Positions 24,109-32,047 of a DNA stretch of 32,168 nt are shown here, in pieces (position 1 is the first letter of the stretch; each line of letters opens with the position of its first letter). The translations under genes and the position numbers were made by a program. The DNA comes from RGIG9041 sp045541455 (GTDB lineage: Bacteria; Bacillota; Clostridia; Oscillospirales; QAKW01). Location of the stretch: positions 1 to 32,168 of the forward strand of contig JAZQJA010000025.1 in assembly GCA_045541455.1 (NCBI GenBank). Direction: 5' to 3'. The notes under the pieces are model-generated. The model was given only the letters and a program-made list of their open reading frames with translations. It was not told the DNA's origin and ran no database searches.

Positions 24109-24148
24109 GGTATAATGTCTATATATATGACATTATACCGCTTTTTTT
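24109..24148 (+). terminator. Palindrome acting as terminator and overlapping the cdaA promoter
   Basis: Perfect 11-base inverted repeat GGTATAATGTC (24109-24119) / GACATTATACC (24129-24139) with an AT-only loop, followed by GC and T7 (24142-24148). It fits a terminator for the upstream gene, but the left arm also contains an extended -10 (TGG TATAAT at 24108-24116) suited to cdaA transcription. See findings. Confidence 0.6.
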
Positions 24149-24159
24149 AGGAAGGATAA

Positions 24160-25026
24160 ATGCTAATGCAAGCTTTATTGGATTTTTTTAAGAATTTAAT
24201 AGGCATTTTTACAACTATGGAATTTCCTAATGATTTCATAGATATTATTCTTGTTGCAGTTTTGGTTTATTATTGTATTAAATTTGCTCGTGATACCAGA
24301 ATCGGTCATTTAATTAAGGGTATTCTCTTGATACTGGTTTTAAATCAACTGGCTCTTATTTTAGAATTAAGTGCTTTGAATTACATACTTAAGAATACTA
24401 TTCAACTTAGTTTTATTGCCATAATAATTATTTTTCAGCCCGAACTTCGTTCTGCTCTTGAAAAACTTGGTCGGGTAAAATTCAGCACGTTAAAATCTTT
24501 TCAATCATTAAGCAGAACAGACTATAATACTATGAGTGAATCGATGATAAGTTCTGTTTGCGAAAGTGCAAAAATACTCTCTGAAAAAAAGATTGGTGCA
24601 TTAATTGTTTTTGAAATGTCCGGAAAACTTGGTGATATTCTTAATACTGGTATTAATCTTGACTGTGTAATTTCGCCACAGACAATAATTACTATATTCT
24701 TTCACAACACACCACTTCATGATGGTGCTGTAATAATCAGAGATAATAAAATCGCTTCAGCTGGTTGTTTACTACCTTTGAGCAAGAATCTTGAAATTAG
24801 CAAAGAACTTGGTACAAGACATCGGGCTGCAGTTGGTATTACTGAAGTTACCGATGCATTATCTGTTATTGTTTCTGAAGAAACAGGTAAGATTTCTTAT
24901 GCTTACGATGGTAAGATTCATATTAATATTTCGGTTGACCAACTGTCAGAAGTTTTACGCGAGAAACTTATTATTCCTGAAACACAAACAGGAATGTTTA
25001 AATTTTTGAAGAGAGGTGGCAGATAA
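24160..25026 (+). CDS. cdaA: Diadenylate cyclase CdaA
   Basis: Makes cyclic di-AMP from two ATP, a second messenger controlling potassium and osmolyte transport and cell-wall homeostasis. 288 residues. Three N-terminal TM segments lie at about 24-42, 50-70 and 80-92, followed by the DAC domain with the diagnostic DGA (188-190, in LHDGAVII) and RHR (220-222, in GTRHRAAVG) motifs. Start ATG 24160 follows AAGGA by 4 bases; ATG 24166 is equally plausible. The stop overlaps the start of cdaR by one base, the standard cdaA-cdaR pairing. The usual third gene glmM is absent here. Confidence 0.97.
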   Translation: MLMQALLDFFKNLIGIFTTMEFPNDFIDIILVAVLVYYCIKFARDTRIGHLIKGILLILVLNQLALILELSALNYILKNTIQLSFIAIIIIFQPELRSALEKLGRVKFSTLKSFQSLSRTDYNTMSESMISSVCESAKILSEKKIGALIVFEMSGKLGDILNTGINLDCVISPQTIITIFFHNTPLHDGAVIIRDNKIASAGCLLPLSKNLEISKELGTRHRAAVGITEVTDALSVIVSEETGKISYAYDGKIHINISVDQLSEVLREKLIIPETQTGMFKFLKRGGR

Positions 25027-26270
25027 TGAAATTCAATTTTAAATCTGTTCTTAATGTTCTTCAAAATAATTGGGCTACAAAAATTCTATCATTATTAATA
25101 GCAATCATTATATGGTTATTAATTGTTCAATATGTCAATCCTGACGACACACGAAGATTAGATGATATTAAAATCCAATTACAATTAACCGATTCAGTGC
25201 CTGCGGCAGAAGGTTTAGTGTTAGTTACCGATTTTGATGAAACTTTATCTATCGTGTATAAAGCTAGTAGAGATGTTATTGCTGTTTTAAATACCGATAA
25301 AATTATAGCCTATGTTGATTTGTCCAGCGCTACAAACTCTGGTGCACACAGTTATCCGATTAAAATTGACACCGGCGGACAAAATATTACTATAGTTGAG
25401 CAATCTATGACAGAGGCTGTTTTAGAATTTGAAAAAAGTGCAACAGCACAAATAAAGGTGAATGTTTTATCCGAGGGTGAAGTACCAGAAGGATATGTTA
25501 AAAATGATCCGGTTTGTGTTCCTTCTGTTATTAACATTGAAGGTCCTGAATCACAAGTTAATTCAATTGTATCTGCTGAAGTTAAAATAAGTGAAAAAGA
25601 GTTTTCTAAATCATCGGTGTATAATTGTGATTATGAATTTGTAGATCAAAATGGTGAAAAGATTGATAAAAAGTATATAACCACCGACTGTGAAAAAGTA
25701 GATGTAACTGTAACAGTTTTGAAAACAAAGGTCTTGCCTGTAACAGCTACTATTATTAATAGTTCCGGCGGTCATGATAATATGTTTTCCGAAGTTACTA
25801 TTTCGCCGGCTAATATTACTATCGCGGGTGGTGAAGAGACACTAGAAACTCTTAATAGTTATGATTTGGGGACAATTGACGTTGCAGATAAAACGGATGA
25901 TTTTTCAAGCGAATATGTAATAAGTTTGCAAAATGGCATAAAAAATGTTGATGGTGTTTCAACTGTGGACGTATCTGTAAAATTTGGAGATGTTGTCACT
26001 AAAACGATTAAGTTTGATAAATTCTACATTCAAAATTTACCTGAAAATCAAAAGGCTGTTGTTACTGATAAGTCTATATCAATTACATTTAGAGGTATAA
26101 CCGCAGATATTGAGAAGCTTAATCCTACAAATGTTAAAATTGCTATCGATTTTAACAACAAAGCGCAATCTAAAGGTATTAATAGTGTTCCGGTTTATGC
26201 TGTCTTGCCTGATAATTTTAAAGTTGGTGTTTCTGGTAAGTATTATGCTACGGTCAATATCACAAAATAA
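25026..26270 (+). CDS. cdaR: CdaA regulatory protein CdaR (YbbR domains)
   Basis: Membrane-anchored extracytoplasmic protein of 414 residues that binds CdaA and adjusts c-di-AMP production. One N-terminal TM (about 17-35, NNWATKILSLLIAIIIWLL), then repeated YbbR-type beta domains. Repeats of the VEGPES-like pattern are visible: PSVINIEGPESQVNSI near 159-174 and PANITIAGGEETLETL near 260-275. At least three repeats are likely. Separated from the RseC-like gene by a hairpin. Confidence 0.93.
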   Translation: MKFNFKSVLNVLQNNWATKILSLLIAIIIWLLIVQYVNPDDTRRLDDIKIQLQLTDSVPAAEGLVLVTDFDETLSIVYKASRDVIAVLNTDKIIAYVDLSSATNSGAHSYPIKIDTGGQNITIVEQSMTEAVLEFEKSATAQIKVNVLSEGEVPEGYVKNDPVCVPSVINIEGPESQVNSIVSAEVKISEKEFSKSSVYNCDYEFVDQNGEKIDKKYITTDCEKVDVTVTVLKTKVLPVTATIINSSGGHDNMFSEVTISPANITIAGGEETLETLNSYDLGTIDVADKTDDFSSEYVISLQNGIKNVDGVSTVDVSVKFGDVVTKTIKFDKFYIQNLPENQKAVVTDKSISITFRGITADIEKLNPTNVKIAIDFNNKAQSKGINSVPVYAVLPDNFKVGVSGKYYATVNITK

Positions 26271-26300
26271 ACAGTAAAGCTATGCTTTACTGTTTATTTT
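26270..26300 (+). terminator. Hairpin after cdaR (probable terminator)
   Basis: Perfect 12-base stem AAACAGTAAAGC/GCTTTACTGTTT with TAT loop, followed by a short ATTTT tract. The weak T-run suggests partial termination with read-through into the RseC-like gene 13 bases on. Confidence 0.7.
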
Positions 26301-26312
26301 AAGAGAGGTATT

Positions 26313-26717
26313 ATGAAAGAAAAAGGAAAAGTTATTTTAATCGGAGAAGACGAAGTAACTCTAAGTGTTATACGCAAGAGTTCTTGCGGTGAAAACTGTG
26401 CTCATTGTAACGCCTGCACTATTAGTAATATAACTGTAAAAGCTATAAGTGAAATTGATGTGTGTATCGGTGATGTAGTTGAATTCGAATCTAAAACCAT
26501 CTATATTCTTATTGGATTGTTTACGTTATTTATTTTACCAATTCTATTACCTCTGGTTTTTTACTTGATATTATTAGATATAAATAAAGTAATTGCTGTG
26601 TTTACTTGCGGATTTATGTTTATTATATCGCTTATATTAATTTATAAACTTTCTAGATCGAAAAGATATATTAAATTAACAACACCTACAATAAAATCAA
26701 TTATTTGCAAAAAGTGA
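26313..26717 (+). CDS. RseC/MucC-like (SoxR-reducing system) membrane protein
   Basis: 134-residue small membrane protein of the SoxR_red/RseC family. An N-terminal domain of about 60 residues holds the cysteine cluster Cys25-x3-Cys29-x2-Cys32-x2-Cys35, typical of the family and possibly binding a metal or Fe-S cluster. Two TM helices follow at about 65-85 and 92-113, then a basic tail. In proteobacteria RseC relates to SoxR reduction or envelope stress control; clostridial copies often occur near Rnf electron-transport genes, but none is visible here. GAGAGG precedes the ATG by 5 bases. Confidence 0.83.
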   Translation: MKEKGKVILIGEDEVTLSVIRKSSCGENCAHCNACTISNITVKAISEIDVCIGDVVEFESKTIYILIGLFTLFILPILLPLVFYLILLDINKVIAVFTCGFMFIISLILIYKLSRSKRYIKLTTPTIKSIICKK

Positions 26718-26725
26718 ATTTGCTA

Positions 26726-26754
26726 TTGTTTTTTTAATTCATATATAGTATAAT
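26726..26754 (+). promoter_or_regulatory. Sigma-A promoter of asnS
   Basis: -35 TTGTTT (26726-26731), 17-base spacer, perfect -10 TATAAT (26749-26754). The leader of about 57 bases before the ATG is too short for a T-box riboswitch. Confidence 0.65.
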
Positions 26755-26817
26755 ATTCAGAGATTTTTGCTTAAATATGCAATTTTTGTAATTATAAACT
26801 TCATTTGGAGGTATTAT

Positions 26818-28200
26818 ATGAAATACACAACGGTCTGTAACATATATTCACAACCCGAAAAATTTTTTGACAAAGAAATAACAGTATGCGGATGGGTTAG
26901 AACTATACGCGATTCGAAAAATTTTGCTTTTATTGAACTTAATGATGGCAGTCATTTTAAGAGTATTCAGATTGTATTAGATAGTTCATCTCTTTTTAAT
27001 TATGATTCTATAGTTAGGCAAAATGTTGGTGCTTCGTTGGTTGTCAAAGGCTTATTATGTGCAACACCAGAAGCAAAACAACCTTTTGAAGTGAAAGCAA
27101 TAGAAATTGAAATCGAAGGTTCAAGTGCTCCGGATTATCCATTACAAAAGAAAAGACATACTTTGGACTATTTGCGTACAATGACGCATTTGCGTCCTCG
27201 TACCAATACAATGTCTGCTGTTTTTCGTGTTCGCTCAAAAGCGGCTTTTGCAATTCATTCTTTTTTCAATGAGAATGGTTTTACTTATGTTCATACTCCG
27301 ATAATTACAACATCTGATTGCGAAGGTGCAGGGGAAATGTTCAGGGTTACTTCTCTTAATTTTGATAAAATTGAAGGAAAACCTGATTTTTCTAGAGATT
27401 TCTTTCAGAAAAATACATTTCTAACTGTTTCGGGCCAACTTAATGCTGAATGTTTTGCACAAGCTTATGATAAGATTTATACATTCGGACCCACGTTTCG
27501 TGCAGAGAACTCTAATACTCCTCGCCATGCAGCTGAATTTTGGATGATTGAACCAGAAATCGCTTTTGCAGACTTATCGGATGATATGGAACTCGCTGAG
27601 AAAATGATTAAATACGTAATTTCATATTTACTAGAAAATTGTAAATATGAACTAGAGTTCTTTAATAGTTTTATAGACAAGACGCTTCTTGATAGGTTGA
27701 ATAATATTGTTTCAAATGATTTTGCTCGTGTTACTTATACAGAAGCAATTGAACTATTGGAAAAAGTGAAAGATAAATTTGAATATCCTGTTTCATGGGG
27801 TATTGATCTGCAAACAGAGCATGAGAGATATATTACTGAACAAGTATTTAAAAAACCGGTATTTGTAACAGACTATCCTGCAGAAATCAAGGCTTTTTAT
27901 ATGCGACTTAATGACGATAACAAAACAGTTGCTGCTATGGATCTTCTTGTACCAGGCGTTGGTGAAATTATTGGCGGAAGTCAGAGAGAAGAGCGTATTG
28001 ATGTTCTTATTGAAAAGATGGAGAAATTTGGCCTTGATAAAGATAACTATAAATTCTATCTTGATTTACGCAAATATGGTGGTACAAAACATGCAGGTTT
28101 TGGATTGGGATTTGAAAGACTTATTATGTATGTTACCGGCATGTCAAACATAAGAGATGTACTTCCATTTCCGCGTACAGTTAAGAATGCCGATTTATAA
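26818..28200 (+). CDS. asnS: Asparagine--tRNA ligase
   Basis: Class IIb aminoacyl-tRNA synthetase that charges tRNA-Asn. 460 residues, normal for AsnRS. N-terminal OB-fold anticodon-binding domain (about 18-105, ITVCGWVRTIRDSKNFAFIE), then the catalytic domain with motif 1 near 145-162, motif 2 FRAENSNTPRHAAEFWMIEPE (starting at 227) and motif 3 GFGLGFERLIMYVTG near the end. The AsnRS-type FRAE-N-S sequence and lack of the bacterial AspRS GAD insertion support Asn over Asp. ATG 26818 follows TGGAGG by about 6 bases; an upstream start would run through the promoter. An aminotransferase gene follows after 16 bases. Confidence 0.96.
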   Translation: MKYTTVCNIYSQPEKFFDKEITVCGWVRTIRDSKNFAFIELNDGSHFKSIQIVLDSSSLFNYDSIVRQNVGASLVVKGLLCATPEAKQPFEVKAIEIEIEGSSAPDYPLQKKRHTLDYLRTMTHLRPRTNTMSAVFRVRSKAAFAIHSFFNENGFTYVHTPIITTSDCEGAGEMFRVTSLNFDKIEGKPDFSRDFFQKNTFLTVSGQLNAECFAQAYDKIYTFGPTFRAENSNTPRHAAEFWMIEPEIAFADLSDDMELAEKMIKYVISYLLENCKYELEFFNSFIDKTLLDRLNNIVSNDFARVTYTEAIELLEKVKDKFEYPVSWGIDLQTEHERYITEQVFKKPVFVTDYPAEIKAFYMRLNDDNKTVAAMDLLVPGVGEIIGGSQREERIDVLIEKMEKFGLDKDNYKFYLDLRKYGGTKHAGFGLGFERLIMYVTGMSNIRDVLPFPRTVKNADL

Positions 28201-28216
28201 TTTTGGAGAGTATTTT

Positions 28217-29497
28217 ATGACCTATGAATCTATGAGCAAAGCTCAACTTGAAGAAATTCATAATCAATTATTAAATGTCTATAATTCATATTTAACAGAT
28301 GGTATTAAGCTAGATATGGCAAGAGGCAAACCATCTGCCGAACAACTTGATATTTCCAAGGAAATGCTTTCAATTATTGCTGAAAATGATGATTGCATTG
28401 ATTGTGATGGTATTGATTGTAGAAACTATGGTGGTCTTGATGGAATATTATCTGCAAAAAAGTTATTTTCCAATTTGCTTGAAGTAGAAGTAGACAATGT
28501 CTTACTTGGTGGAAATTCAAGTCTTAATATGATGTATGACTCTATTGCTCGTGCTTTTACCTTTGGTTTTTGTGACAGCGAACGTCCTTGGTCAAAGGAA
28601 AATGAAATTAAATTTCTCTGCCCGTCACCAGGCTATGATAGACATTTTGCTATATGTGAATTGTTTGGAATTAAAATGATTCCAATACAAATGCGAAGTG
28701 ACGGACCGGATATGGATTCTATACAGCACTATGTAGAAAATGATATATCTGTTAAAGGTGTTTGGTGTGTGCCTAAATACTCAAATCCGACTGGTATTGT
28801 ATATTCTGATAGTGTTGTGCGTAAATTTGCAGCGCTAAAACCTAAAGCGAAAGATTTCAGAATTTTCTGGGATAATGCTTATGCTGTGCATGATTTATAT
28901 GAAGATATAAAACTATTGAACATTTTTGAGGAATGTAAAAAATATGGCAATGATAATATGCCACTCATGTTTTCATCTACTTCTAAAATAACATATCCTG
29001 GCAGTGGTGTGGCTATCATGGTTGCTAGTAAAGAAAACCTTGATTTTATTAAAAAACAACTTACCGTTCAAACAATAGGTCCTGATAAAATCAATCAATT
29101 AAGGCATGTTAAGTTTTTTAAAGATAAATATGGTATTTTAAATCATATGAAACTTCATGCGAAAATTTTAGAGCCAAAGTTTTCAACTGTAATTGAAGCT
29201 TTTAATAAAGAACTGAGCGGTCTTGGCATTGCTAGTTGGACTTCTCCCAAGGGTGGATATTTTATTAGCTTTGATAGTCTTCCTGGTTGTGCCTCAAAAA
29301 TTTATGATTTGTGTCTTAAAGCGGGTCTTACGCTTACTAATTGTGGAGCAACTTATCCTTATGGAAAAGATCCTCAAGATACAAATATTAGAATTGCACC
29401 GTCTTTTCCAACAGTTCAGCAATTGAAAGCTGCTGTCGAACGGTTTATTGTTTGTGTTAAACTTGTAAGTATTGAAAAGATATTATCTGAAAAATAA
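28217..29497 (+). CDS. PLP-dependent aminotransferase (Asp-aminotransferase/MocR-like family)
   Basis: 426-residue fold-type I aminotransferase resembling the subfamily of aspartate aminotransferase-like enzymes related to MocR catalytic domains. Visible: MARGKPS at 34-40 (substrate-binding N-terminal region), RNYGGLDG at 69-76, NPTG at 190-193, Asp219 in WDNAY, the PLP Lys257 in SSTSKITYPGSG, and the substrate-carboxylate Arg in NIRIAPSFP near residue 394. An aspartate/2-oxoglutarate exchange is a reasonable guess; specificity cannot be read from sequence. GGAGAG lies 7 bases before ATG 28217. It follows asnS closely and is probably co-transcribed, which links Asp and Asn supply. Confidence 0.87.
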   Translation: MTYESMSKAQLEEIHNQLLNVYNSYLTDGIKLDMARGKPSAEQLDISKEMLSIIAENDDCIDCDGIDCRNYGGLDGILSAKKLFSNLLEVEVDNVLLGGNSSLNMMYDSIARAFTFGFCDSERPWSKENEIKFLCPSPGYDRHFAICELFGIKMIPIQMRSDGPDMDSIQHYVENDISVKGVWCVPKYSNPTGIVYSDSVVRKFAALKPKAKDFRIFWDNAYAVHDLYEDIKLLNIFEECKKYGNDNMPLMFSSTSKITYPGSGVAIMVASKENLDFIKKQLTVQTIGPDKINQLRHVKFFKDKYGILNHMKLHAKILEPKFSTVIEAFNKELSGLGIASWTSPKGGYFISFDSLPGCASKIYDLCLKAGLTLTNCGATYPYGKDPQDTNIRIAPSFPTVQQLKAAVERFIVCVKLVSIEKILSEK

Positions 29498-29527
29498 AAA
29501 ATGAAGCATTTTACTGCTTCATTTTTT
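29496..29527. terminator. Bidirectional terminator
   Basis: 13-base perfect stem (A6 TGAAGCA / TGCTTCA T6) with loop TTTTAC and a following T-rich tract. It terminates the aminotransferase gene and, on the minus strand, contains the stop codon of the small membrane protein gene. Confidence 0.88.
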
Positions 29528-29746
29528 ATTTTTTTTGCTATCGATATCAACAATAAATGCTGCTGCTATTGAAATAACATACGATAAGCATATTGCTTTA
29601 GCAAATTCTAATAATATATAATAGGTAAAATGATTACTTACTTGTATACCATAATGCATAAACAATGATATAATTAATATAGTCAACGACCAAATTATTG
29701 TTGATAGATATATTATTCTTTTTGATACTTTTGCAATTGTTTTCAT
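29519..29746 (-). CDS. Small unknown membrane protein
   Basis: 75 residues with two hydrophobic segments (about 10-31 and 42-65) and a basic, Lys-rich C-terminus (DSKKNKK). I do not recognise a family. ATG 29746 with GGTGA 5 bases upstream is preferred to an in-frame TTG at 29797. The gene ends inside the shared terminator hairpin at 29496-29527. It lies just downstream of murC on the same strand, but a hairpin at 29837 separates them. Coding status is supported by length, ribosome site and membrane-protein composition only. Confidence 0.55.
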   Translation of the reverse strand: MKTIAKVSKRIIYLSTIIWSLTILIISLFMHYGIQVSNHFTYYILLEFAKAICLSYVISIAAAFIVDIDSKKNKK

Positions 29747-29836
29747 TTTATTCACCAACCTTAGTTTAATTGTAGGTGAATTTTCCTTTAAATTCAATGC
29801 ATAGTGTTTGGCTTTAACGTTAATTTATTCCATTTT

Positions 29837-29867
29837 AAAAGCACAAGACAATAAGTCTTGTGCTTTT
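29837..29867 (-). terminator. Terminator after murC
   Basis: 13-base perfect stem AAAAGCACAAGAC/GTCTTGTGCTTTT with loop AATAA directly after the murC stop. On the minus strand the run after the stem is only T4 from the stem itself, so termination may be partial. Confidence 0.75.
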
Positions 29868-29868
29868 C

Positions 29869-31224
29869 TTACAGCAAATCTGAAACTGTGTTGATGTTGC
29901 CCGCTCCCATTAAAATGTATAACTCACCATCATGAGCGTTAGTCTTAATATAGTTAGCTATATCTTCGAATTTACTTATATATTCAGAGTTTTCTATCAA
30001 ATTTTTAAGATCGATTATATTGGCACCAATTGTATTTATTTCGCGAGCACTATAAATATCAGTCAGAACTACCTTGTCAGCGAGAGATAATTCTTTTGCA
30101 AATTCGTTGATTAAAAGTTTTGTTCTTGTATATGTGTGCGACTGGAATATAACAGTTATTTTTTTAAATCCTGCAGATTTGGCGCTTGAAATTGTGGCAT
30201 GTATTTCGGTTGGGTGATGAGCGTAGTCGTCAACAATTGTTGCGCCGTTGATAATTTTCTTAACTTCAAATCTTCTGTTTGCTCCTGTAAAATTAATTAG
30301 ACCTTCTTTAATTGATTTGTCATCAATTTCATAATATTTTGCGGCGCAAATTGCTGATAAAGCATTTAGAATGTTATGTTCTCCAAAAACAGATAATGAA
30401 ATGTTTTCAATTATATCTTTTTTATACACAACATCAAAAGTTGGACGACCATTAATAAAATGTATGTTTTTAGCATAACAGTCATTTGTGACATCAAATC
30501 CAAAAGTAATAATATCCCTTTCACAATTATCTATAATATAACTACAGTTAAGGTCATCTCCGTTGATAATAACCAATCCATCGTTATCAATGTTTTTAGT
30601 AAAACTAAGAAATGATCTTTTTATATTGTCTAAATTCTTGAAATAATCAAGATGATCTTCGTCTATATTTAAAATCACAGCTAAATGTGGATAAAAATGT
30701 AAAAACGAATTTACATATTCGCAAGCTTCGTATATTGAGTATTCTGATTGCCCGGTTTTATAATTTCCACCAATTTGATTAAAGTGCGCTCCAACTAATA
30801 TTGTAGGGTCACACTCAGCAGTCAGAAAAATAGAGGAAATCATTGATGTTGTTGTTGTTTTTCCGTGTGTGCCTGCTATTGCTATAGATTTTTTGTATTC
30901 AGACATTAATTTTCCCAACAAAACAGCGCGTTCGATCATTGGTATATTGTTTGTTTTTGCATAAACTAATTCGGGATTATTATCTGAAATAGCTGCAGTG
31001 TATACCACCAGTTCTGCGTTTGTTACGTTATTTGCATTGTGTCCAATAAAGGTTTTAATTCCTGCTTTGTCCAGCATTTTGGTATTTTTTGATTCTGTTG
31101 AATCAGAACCGCTTATTTGTTTTCCTTTTTGTTTTAAAATCATAGCTAAAGATGACATTGAAACGCCACCTATTCCTACAAAGTGAATATTATTTAAATC
31201 ATTTATGTTAGGAAATTTTTCCAT
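29869..31224 (-). CDS. murC: UDP-N-acetylmuramate--L-alanine ligase MurC
   Basis: Cytoplasmic ligase adding L-Ala to UDP-MurNAc, the first peptide step of peptidoglycan precursor synthesis. 451 residues, three-domain Mur ligase. N-terminal UDP-binding Rossmann domain with FVGIGGVSMS (15-24). ATP-binding domain with GTHGKTTT (118-125) and the conserved NIDEDHLDYF segment. C-terminal domain with VDDYAHHPTEIHA. ATG 31224 follows AAGGAG by 7 bases; a TTG further upstream at 31266 is in frame but lies over the probable -10 (TATAAT on the minus strand at 31255-31260). Divergent from the unknown gene at 31375. Confidence 0.97.
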   Translation of the reverse strand: MEKFPNINDLNNIHFVGIGGVSMSSLAMILKQKGKQISGSDSTESKNTKMLDKAGIKTFIGHNANNVTNAELVVYTAAISDNNPELVYAKTNNIPMIERAVLLGKLMSEYKKSIAIAGTHGKTTTTSMISSIFLTAECDPTILVGAHFNQIGGNYKTGQSEYSIYEACEYVNSFLHFYPHLAVILNIDEDHLDYFKNLDNIKRSFLSFTKNIDNDGLVIINGDDLNCSYIIDNCERDIITFGFDVTNDCYAKNIHFINGRPTFDVVYKKDIIENISLSVFGEHNILNALSAICAAKYYEIDDKSIKEGLINFTGANRRFEVKKIINGATIVDDYAHHPTEIHATISSAKSAGFKKITVIFQSHTYTRTKLLINEFAKELSLADKVVLTDIYSAREINTIGANIIDLKNLIENSEYISKFEDIANYIKTNAHDGELYILMGAGNINTVSDLL

Positions 31225-31316
31225 AAAAATTCTCCTTGAATTTATTCTACAAATATTATAATCCAAAACAAATGTAAAATAAATAGTTTTTTTATAATTG
31301 TTTTATATTATATTTC

Positions 31317-31345
31317 TTGAAAAATTTATCATTCTATATTATAAT
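31317..31345 (+). promoter_or_regulatory. Sigma-A promoter of the unknown gene at 31375
   Basis: -35 TTGAAA (31317-31322), 17-base spacer, perfect -10 TATAAT (31340-31345), 29 bases before the ATG. Confidence 0.7.
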
Positions 31346-31374
31346 ATCAAAATAATAAATATTTGGAGTGCTTT

Positions 31375-31779
31375 ATGAGTAAAATTTTGGATTTTTTTGC
31401 TGAAAAAAGAATGATTATTATGGTTGCAATAGGAATTCTGTTATTTACTTTTTCGTTTGGCACGCAATCTGTTATTATTAGTTATGGAGAAAATAACGAT
31501 TATGCTTTGAGATTAGAATATACTTTATATGGTACGTGCGCAAATGCCAGGGCTACTTTAAAACAAACGGAGCCTGCTATTCAAAATGAAATGTATATTT
31601 TTGATTCAATTGATGAATCGACTTTAAAAGCTGTAAAACAAATGGAACTGTTAGCCGAAGAAAAACAAGTCGTTAAAATAATGGCAATGGGTTTTCCGAA
31701 GAATAATGCAAAACTTGAATTATCAATAAAGAGTATGCTTGAAGGTCATGGATATACCGTTGAAATTTTAACAACCTAA
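31375..31779 (+). CDS. Unknown membrane-anchored protein
   Basis: 134 residues, family not recognised. One hydrophobic segment (about residues 12-34), flanked by a basic start (MSKILDFFAEKR), suggests an uncleaved anchor or signal peptide. The outside part of about 100 residues looks alpha/beta, with a YTLYGTCANARATLKQTEP segment and a C-terminal pattern resembling small ferredoxin-like folds (VVKIMAMGFPKNNAK, then a helix and VEILTT). One cysteine only. ATG 31375 follows TTGGAG by about 8 bases; an in-frame TTG at 31363 coincides with the ribosome site. It stands alone with its own promoter between murC and the rRNA operon. Confidence 0.65.
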   Translation: MSKILDFFAEKRMIIMVAIGILLFTFSFGTQSVIISYGENNDYALRLEYTLYGTCANARATLKQTEPAIQNEMYIFDSIDESTLKAVKQMELLAEEKQVVKIMAMGFPKNNAKLELSIKSMLEGHGYTVEILTT

Positions 31780-31785
31780 ATAAAG

Positions 31786-31810
31786 AGCCGAAGACAATAA
31801 GTCTTCGGCT
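31786..31810. terminator. Hairpin between the unknown gene and the rRNA promoter
   Basis: Perfect 10-base stem AGCCGAAGAC/GTCTTCGGCT with loop AATAA, 6 bases after the stop. On the plus strand it is followed by TTAAAAAATG rather than a T-run, so plus-strand termination may be weak; on the minus strand a CTTTATTTA tract follows the stem. Confidence 0.6.
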
Positions 31811-31864
31811 TAAAAAATGCACAAAAATCGGCACCAAAAAAGAATAAAAAAGTAAAAAAAGGTG

Positions 31865-31893
31865 TTGACAAGAGTGAAATGATTTGGTATTAT
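31865..31893 (+). promoter_or_regulatory. rRNA operon promoter
   Basis: Perfect -35 TTGACA (31865-31870), 17-base spacer, -10 TATTAT (31888-31893) with an extended TGG element. It is preceded by an A-rich block (about 31830-31860) that looks like an UP element. It is the only strong promoter ahead of 16S in this window. Confidence 0.85.
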
Positions 31894-31899
31894 ATTAAG

Positions 31900-32047
31900 G
31901 CACTTATGAGAAGTGCAAGTGAACTTTGAAAATTAAACAGCATCATCAAGGACCCGTTAATTGTTAGAAAAAGGACAATTAACATAATAGCAAAGCTAGT
32001 AAATGTTATGAGTTCGGGAAAAAGGATAAAAAAATAGAGATAAATAT
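31900..32047 (+). other. Transcribed 5' leader of the rRNA operon
   Basis: About 148 bases between the predicted start site and mature 16S. It begins with a hairpin GCACTT-ATGAG-AAGTGC (31900-31916), then CTTTGAAAATTAAACAG (31924-31940), which resembles the antitermination/boxA-adjacent sequence of Firmicute rrn leaders. A second hairpin follows, GTTAATTGT/ACAATTAAC with a 10-base loop (31956-31983). The processing stem partner would lie downstream of 16S, outside the window. Confidence 0.6.

Noticed and set aside
24120..24128. AT dinucleotide run in the cdaA promoter palindrome as a variable simple repeat
   Set aside because: Only about four AT units, serving as hairpin loop; too short to support phase variation.
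26755..26817. T-box riboswitch before asnS
   Set aside because: The leader is about 57 bases after a clear promoter, too short, with no specifier stem or T-box sequence visible.
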